DNA from: Oxalobacteraceae bacterium UBA7693
Lineage (GTDB): Bacteria; Pseudomonadota; Gammaproteobacteria; Burkholderiales; Burkholderiaceae_D
Reading direction: 5' to 3'
Assembly: GCA_002482715.1 (NCBI GenBank)
Contig: DLGN01000139.1
Location: 1 to 8,968, forward strand
Length of the DNA: 8,968 nucleotides
Shown one piece after another: positions 6,590 to 8,968 of this stretch (positions within the stretch are counted from its first letter, which is position 1; every line of letters starts with the position of its first letter). The notes beneath the pieces are model-generated. The model saw only the letters and a list, made by a program, of their open reading frames with translations. It was not told the DNA's origin and ran no database searches. The position numbers and the translations under genes are program-made.

Positions 6590-7069
6590 TTATTTACTCA
6601 AGGTGTCGTGAATTCTTCCCACATCCATCATCGCTGCGGAACCGTACCATTTATGATATTCAGCCACCATTTCTCCTTTGATGATGACTGGATCTGTGGC
6701 AGTTAACTGTTTCGCTTCTTCGATATCTTTTACTGCAAAGATAAACAATCCACGCCAACCATCGACACCGTCAAATGGTCCTGCAACAGCAAGTTTCCCC
6801 TCGGCTGCCAGACGTTTTATATTGGCAAAATGTCCTGCAAACATTTCATCTCTCTCTTTTCCGGCTGCGATCTTGTTTGGTCCAGTTTTTAATACAACCA
6901 AAATATAAGTTCGCATACCGCGATGATCCGCTCCCAAACGTTCTGCCGCCGCGGCATCGTATTTTGGATTCGATGTTGGTGGGTTGCTTTGTGCCTCCAC
7001 CTTCGTTGCAGCAAGAGAGTGGCAGGAAATGCAGAGTAATAAACTAAGAAGAAGTGTGGTTGATCGCAT
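6590..7069 (-). CDS. Secreted YciI-like (YCII-related) domain protein
   Basis: A 159-residue protein with a signal peptide (MRSTTLLLSLLLCISCHSLAA) and one YCII-related ferredoxin-like domain. The first strand is TYILVVLKTGP (54-64). The helix AGHFANIKRLAAEGKLAVAGPF carries the conserved His80 and the Gly-Pro turn. FIFAVKDIEEAKQLTATDPVI is followed by AEYHKWYG, matching the family's 'ADP...' and closing strand. YciI-type proteins are small dimeric proteins whose enzymatic role is mostly undefined; export to the periplasm is less usual for them. The frame stays open upstream to 7342, but that part would be encoded by the 120-bp repeat element and has no signal peptide at its start, so the internal start is chosen. 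ATG 7069 has GAGGA 4 nt upstream and is preferred over ATG 7072, which is almost touching it. It is convergent with arsC. A CysI-Ser-Cys run in the signal peptide is not a good lipobox. Confidence 0.85.
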   Translation of the reverse strand: MRSTTLLLSLLLCISCHSLAATKVEAQSNPPTSNPKYDAAAAERLGADHRGMRTYILVVLKTGPNKIAAGKERDEMFAGHFANIKRLAAEGKLAVAGPFDGVDGWRGLFIFAVKDIEEAKQLTATDPVIIKGEMVAEYHKWYGSAAMMDVGRIHDTLSK

Positions 7070-7073
7070 CATA

Positions 7074-7078
7074 TCCTC
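7074..7078 (-). promoter_or_regulatory. Shine-Dalgarno GAGGA of the YciI-like gene
   Basis: GAGGA on the minus strand lies 4 nt before ATG 7069 and only 1 nt before ATG 7072. It therefore favours the second Met codon and shows that translation starts here, not at the far upstream end of the open frame. Confidence 0.6.
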
Positions 7079-7171
7079 GCGGTGGTATAGAGTTGGAGTA
7101 AGTGGCAAACAGTCTGATAAGCTGAATCTAGATGTTAGTCCATAAAGGACCAATTTGTGTTCTTTTCTCGT

Positions 7172-7291
7172 GAGACCTCTGCACAACCTACTGCGCGACC
7201 GAATTTTGAATTTCCGGTGCTCGCTGTGCTCTAGCACAGGTCCGCTCCTCAAATCAAACTTCGACCGCTCGCTACGGTTGTGCAGAAGTCG
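7172..7291. mobile_element. 120-bp MITE-like inverted-repeat element (family A)
   Basis: The left end GAGACCTCTGCACAACC (7172-7188) is answered by a right end whose reverse complement is CGACTTCTGCACAACC (7276-7291), 14 of 16 positions identical. The interior continues as a looser palindrome (GACCGAATTTTGAA on the left against GGTCGAAGTTTGAT on the reverse-complemented right) and has a tight central hairpin, CTGTGCTCTAGCACAG, at 7214-7229. The identical 5-mer CTCGT flanks it at 7167-7171 and 7292-7296, consistent with a target duplication. It has no transposase and no gene of its own, so it would be non-autonomous. The ends recall termini of IS5-type elements from memory, which is unverified. 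It lies about 100 bp upstream of the YciI-like gene start and could have displaced or supplied its promoter. Confidence 0.65.
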
Positions 7292-7333
7292 CTCGTATGC
7301 GCGTGGCTTTGCCCTTGCATGCTTGAATCGGGG

Positions 7334-7369
7334 GCGTGTCACGGACGATAGTACAATTGTCTGGCACGC
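7334..7369. repeat. 36-bp imperfect palindrome
   Basis: GCGTG (7334-7338) and CACGC (7365-7369) close a long hairpin centred near GTAC (7351-7354). Inside are GACGAT (7344-7349) and ATTGTC (7356-7361), which pair with one G-U. Overall there are about 14 Watson-Crick pairs, two G-U pairs, one mismatch and a 2-nt bulge. No T-run follows. It could be a regulator-binding dyad, an RNA hairpin or an old element end; nothing in the sequence decides. Confidence 0.4.
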
Positions 7370-7590
7370 TTCTACGAAGGCAGGGTTGCAATATCGATGC
7401 TAGCGCCTGTTTTAGCGAAGTCTCATTGTTATTTGATATTTTTGTTTTGGTAACTGTGTCGTGTAAGTCCTACATTGCATTCGTCTTAAGAATATTTTTC
7501 AGGACGAAAACGTGCCTTAGATAGGAATGTGTTTGCTTTCCATGCACAATGTTTGCGATGTTCGGGCGTTCTTGGCGTTTTTTTATGATT

Positions 7591-7620
7591 GTTCAATGGA
7601 GTGCAATGGAGTTCAATGGA
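7591..7620. repeat. Three tandem 10-bp repeats, GTKCAATGGA
   Basis: Three head-to-tail units, GTTCAATGGA, GTGCAATGGA and GTTCAATGGA, differ at only one position. The 10-bp period places each unit on nearly the same face of the helix. The array is non-coding and about 140 bp upstream of the binding-protein gene. It may be a repeated regulator site or a simple slippage array. Confidence 0.75.
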
Positions 7621-7650
7621 CTTCTGTATTGAAAATCTTGTTTTGATGAT

Positions 7651-7685
7651 CCATGTTTGTATGTGCAACATGGCGTTATTTTTTT
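7651..7685 (+). terminator. Hairpin with T-run (possible leader attenuator)
   Basis: CCATGTT (7651-7657) pairs with AACATGG (7667-7673) around a 9-nt loop; five bases later a run of seven T starts (7679-7685). The stem is modest and the T-run does not abut it. No complete gene reads into it from the left, so if it acts it would be in the leader of the gene starting at 7757. Confidence 0.3.
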
Positions 7686-7756
7686 CGTGAAATGGAAATA
7701 GATTGTTTGCCAGCTCGTACACAAATAAGCTCGCTGCCTACTCACATAGAATTTAC

Positions 7757-8617
7757 ATGTCTTTGTGGTTTTTCTGGCGCGTGCTCGCAGTGATCTTTGC
7801 TGTGAGTGCGATAGTTTCGCCCGTGCTGGCAGAATGTTCGAGGCCGATTCAAGTGCCGTTTTCCGTTACTGGACTAAGTGTAATGGTGAAAAATAACCAC
7901 TATTCAGGGATTACGCCAGATTTCTTGAATATCGTCGAAGCAAAGAGTAACTGCCGGTTTATCTATTTTCAGGTGCCCAAAAATCGCCAGGAAATTTTGT
8001 TTGAAAATGGCAAAGCAGATTTATTGATTACGACTATTAAAACAGATAAGCGTGACAAGATCGGAAATTTTGTGCCGCTAATTCAAATTCGCGCGATGGT
8101 CATTTTGATTGAATCGGCACATACAGAAATCCAAAATTTATCCGACTTAGCAGCGCGAAAACAGCTGAAATTGGTCGCTGTTCGTGGCTTCGATTATGGC
8201 GCTGGTTACCAAATGATTTTAGAGGAAATGGCGAAGCGTGGACGTTTGATTGTCGAGCCAGACGTTATTTCAGTCGCGCGATCTATGCAAAAAAATACCA
8301 ATTACTTCACGATTATGACGCCTACTCTGTTTTCAGGTTTTCTTCGTACCGAAGCCATCCTAAAAAATCTTGAGGGACGAGTGCGTTACGATAAGTTGGA
8401 TGAGCTGCCATGGACTGATAGTGGCATTTATATTTCGAAATCTTCTTTACAGTTAAGTGATCAGATTTTTCTCAAGACACAGATGGAAAAAGCTGCATCG
8501 ACCGATGTGATCTGGAAGTCTTACGTGAACGTGTATCCTACCAATGTGGTTAAGATGGGATTGCGTCCACGTCATCCGGGTACGTTTGATGTGATAAAAA
8601 ATGTCGACACAAAATAG
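7757..8617 (+). CDS. Periplasmic solute-binding protein, SBP_bac_3 type (orphan)
   Basis: A 286-residue protein of the family 3 extracellular solute-binding fold, the class that usually binds amino acids or similar polar solutes for ABC transporters. A signal peptide ends at Ala25 (SPVLA, then ECSRP). Family features are the GITPDFLNIVEAKSNCRF segment (51-68) and KADLLITTIKTDKRDKIGNFVPLI (86-109), which corresponds to the 'D...at.T..R...f..P' ligand-binding block. Cys27 and Cys66 could form a disulfide. The ATG at 7757 starts directly on the signal peptide, but no Shine-Dalgarno precedes it; an 18-residue longer form from TTG at 7703 has a weak GGAA-type site upstream. No permease, ATPase or sensor domain is adjacent, so it may serve a distant transporter or have another role. 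The ligand is not predictable from the sequence alone. Confidence 0.85.
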   Translation: MSLWFFWRVLAVIFAVSAIVSPVLAECSRPIQVPFSVTGLSVMVKNNHYSGITPDFLNIVEAKSNCRFIYFQVPKNRQEILFENGKADLLITTIKTDKRDKIGNFVPLIQIRAMVILIESAHTEIQNLSDLAARKQLKLVAVRGFDYGAGYQMILEEMAKRGRLIVEPDVISVARSMQKNTNYFTIMTPTLFSGFLRTEAILKNLEGRVRYDKLDELPWTDSGIYISKSSLQLSDQIFLKTQMEKAASTDVIWKSYVNVYPTNVVKMGLRPRHPGTFDVIKNVDTK

Positions 8618-8752
8618 AATTTACCCCCTGCCTTTGATTGACGAATCGATGCGTTTTTAACACCGCTAACGATTGGAACTAAGTTAAGATACCGCGGTCA
8701 ACATCATTTGATCGATCTTTTTAGTCACTTATCCTTTCCTTCGGAGTGTGTA

Positions 8753-8968
8753 ATGCGTCCAGTTTATCCTGCCGTTACTTTAAGTTTTCTTTTGGTAAGC
8801 GCTGAAGTATTAGCGCAATCAGCAACCACCGCTGATAAAAATGCTGCCCCAGTTGTCCCCGTCAATCCAGTGCAAAAATCCGAAACAAAAACTGCTGTAA
8901 AAGCACCAGTAGCGATAACACCACGTCCAATTGAGATTGCAGATATGGCTGCATACAAAGGCATTAGT
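8753..8968 (+). CDS. Exported protein, 5' part only
   Basis: The first 72 codons of a gene that runs off the window. It has a signal peptide (MRPVYPAVTLSFLLVSAEVLA, then QSATT). An Ala/Pro/Lys/Thr-rich low-complexity stretch follows (about residues 23-58), of the kind that links an exported domain to the envelope. The last visible residues, TPRPIEIADMAAYKGIS, probably begin a folded domain that I do not recognise. The start is well supported by GGAG at 8743-8746, 6 nt before the ATG. It is 135 bp downstream of the binding-protein gene, in the same direction and with its own likely promoter region. Frames on the opposite strand here are shadows. Confidence 0.75.
   Translation, partial: MRPVYPAVTLSFLLVSAEVLAQSATTADKNAAPVVPVNPVQKSETKTAVKAPVAITPRPIEIADMAAYKGIS

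Larger units (their letters stand above)
7297..7756. other. Long intergenic stretch upstream of the binding-protein gene
   Basis: About 460 bp without a convincing gene. In order it holds the 36-bp palindrome (7334-7369), an AT-rich segment (about 7420-7520) with a weak TTCGTC/GACGAA dyad (7480-7485 and 7503-7508), the 3 x 10-bp tandem repeat (7591-7620), and a hairpin with a T-run (7651-7685). Short open frames here have neither good starts nor recognisable protein features. No clean -35/-10 pair stands out, although this stretch must contain the promoter of the binding-protein gene. No tRNA or riboswitch fold was recognised. Confidence 0.5.

Noticed and set aside
6590..7342. Reading the YciI-like gene as a 250-residue protein starting at 7342
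   Set aside because: The extra N-terminal part is translated from the MITE-like element and its flank, is Arg-rich without domain features, and would bury the signal peptide. A Shine-Dalgarno and tandem ATGs exist at 7069-7078.
7155..7524. Plus-strand open frames across the repeat and the downstream gap
   Set aside because: They overlap the inverted-repeat element, use poor starts and show no signal peptide, domain or family-like pattern.
7703..7756. TTG start for the binding-protein gene, 18 residues longer
   Set aside because: The signal peptide begins naturally at ATG 7757. The TTG form has only a weak upstream GGAA; it is kept as an alternative in the gene entry.
8641..8656. ACGAATCGATGCGTTTTT as terminator of the binding-protein gene
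   Set aside because: The dyad has a mismatch and almost no loop, so a stable hairpin is unlikely despite the T-run.
1..8968. CRISPR arrays, tRNA or rRNA genes, riboswitches, toxin-antitoxin or phage genes
   Set aside because: No regularly spaced direct repeats with unique spacers, no cloverleaf or rRNA motif, and no recognisable phage or toxin proteins were seen.

Overview
The window reads as chromosomal DNA of a moderate-to-low-GC betaproteobacterium, most likely Burkholderiales of the Oxalobacteraceae/Undibacterium kind. That placement is an inference from protein style (many Sec-exported envelope proteins, an orphan solute-binding protein, an R773-type ArsC, a secreted S9 peptidase) and base composition. 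No rRNA or other phylogenetic marker is present.

Layout. 16-795 (+): a secreted GIN-domain (DUF2807) protein closed by a clear intrinsic terminator. 850-1158: a gap holding a 45-bp hairpin repeat and a doubtful small minus-strand frame that ends inside that repeat. 1159-1827 (+): a stand-alone DEDDy 3'-5' exonuclease. 1865-2635 (+): a secreted protein of unknown function. 2708-5836 (+): a very long secreted S9 (prolyl oligopeptidase type) peptidase with an intact Ser/Asp/His triad, followed by a strong hairpin terminator. 5998-6417 (+): an orphan arsenate reductase (arsC) with a good sigma70-like promoter. 6590-7069 (-): a secreted YciI-like protein, convergent with arsC. 7070-7756: a long non-coding stretch with a 120-bp MITE-like element, a 36-bp imperfect palindrome, a 3 x 10-bp tandem repeat and a hairpin followed by a T-run. 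7757-8617 (+): an orphan periplasmic solute-binding protein (SBP_bac_3 type). 8753-8968 (+): the start of another exported protein, cut by the window edge.

How the genes fit together. No single pathway or operon dominates. Six of the eight confident genes encode proteins with a signal peptide. The exonuclease and the unknown secreted protein are only 37 bp apart with no visible terminator between them, and the S9 peptidase follows 72 bp later, so these three may be partly co-transcribed. arsC has no arsR, arsB or acr3 beside it, and the binding protein has no permease or ATPase beside it, so both appear to act alone or with partners encoded elsewhere.

The most unusual content is non-coding. 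Two copies of one inverted-repeat family, with ends related to AGACCTCTGCRC, lie about 6.2 kb apart in opposite orientations and each is flanked by a short direct repeat. They look like non-autonomous mobile elements. I see no convincing new multi-gene system (defence, secretion or biosynthetic) in the window.
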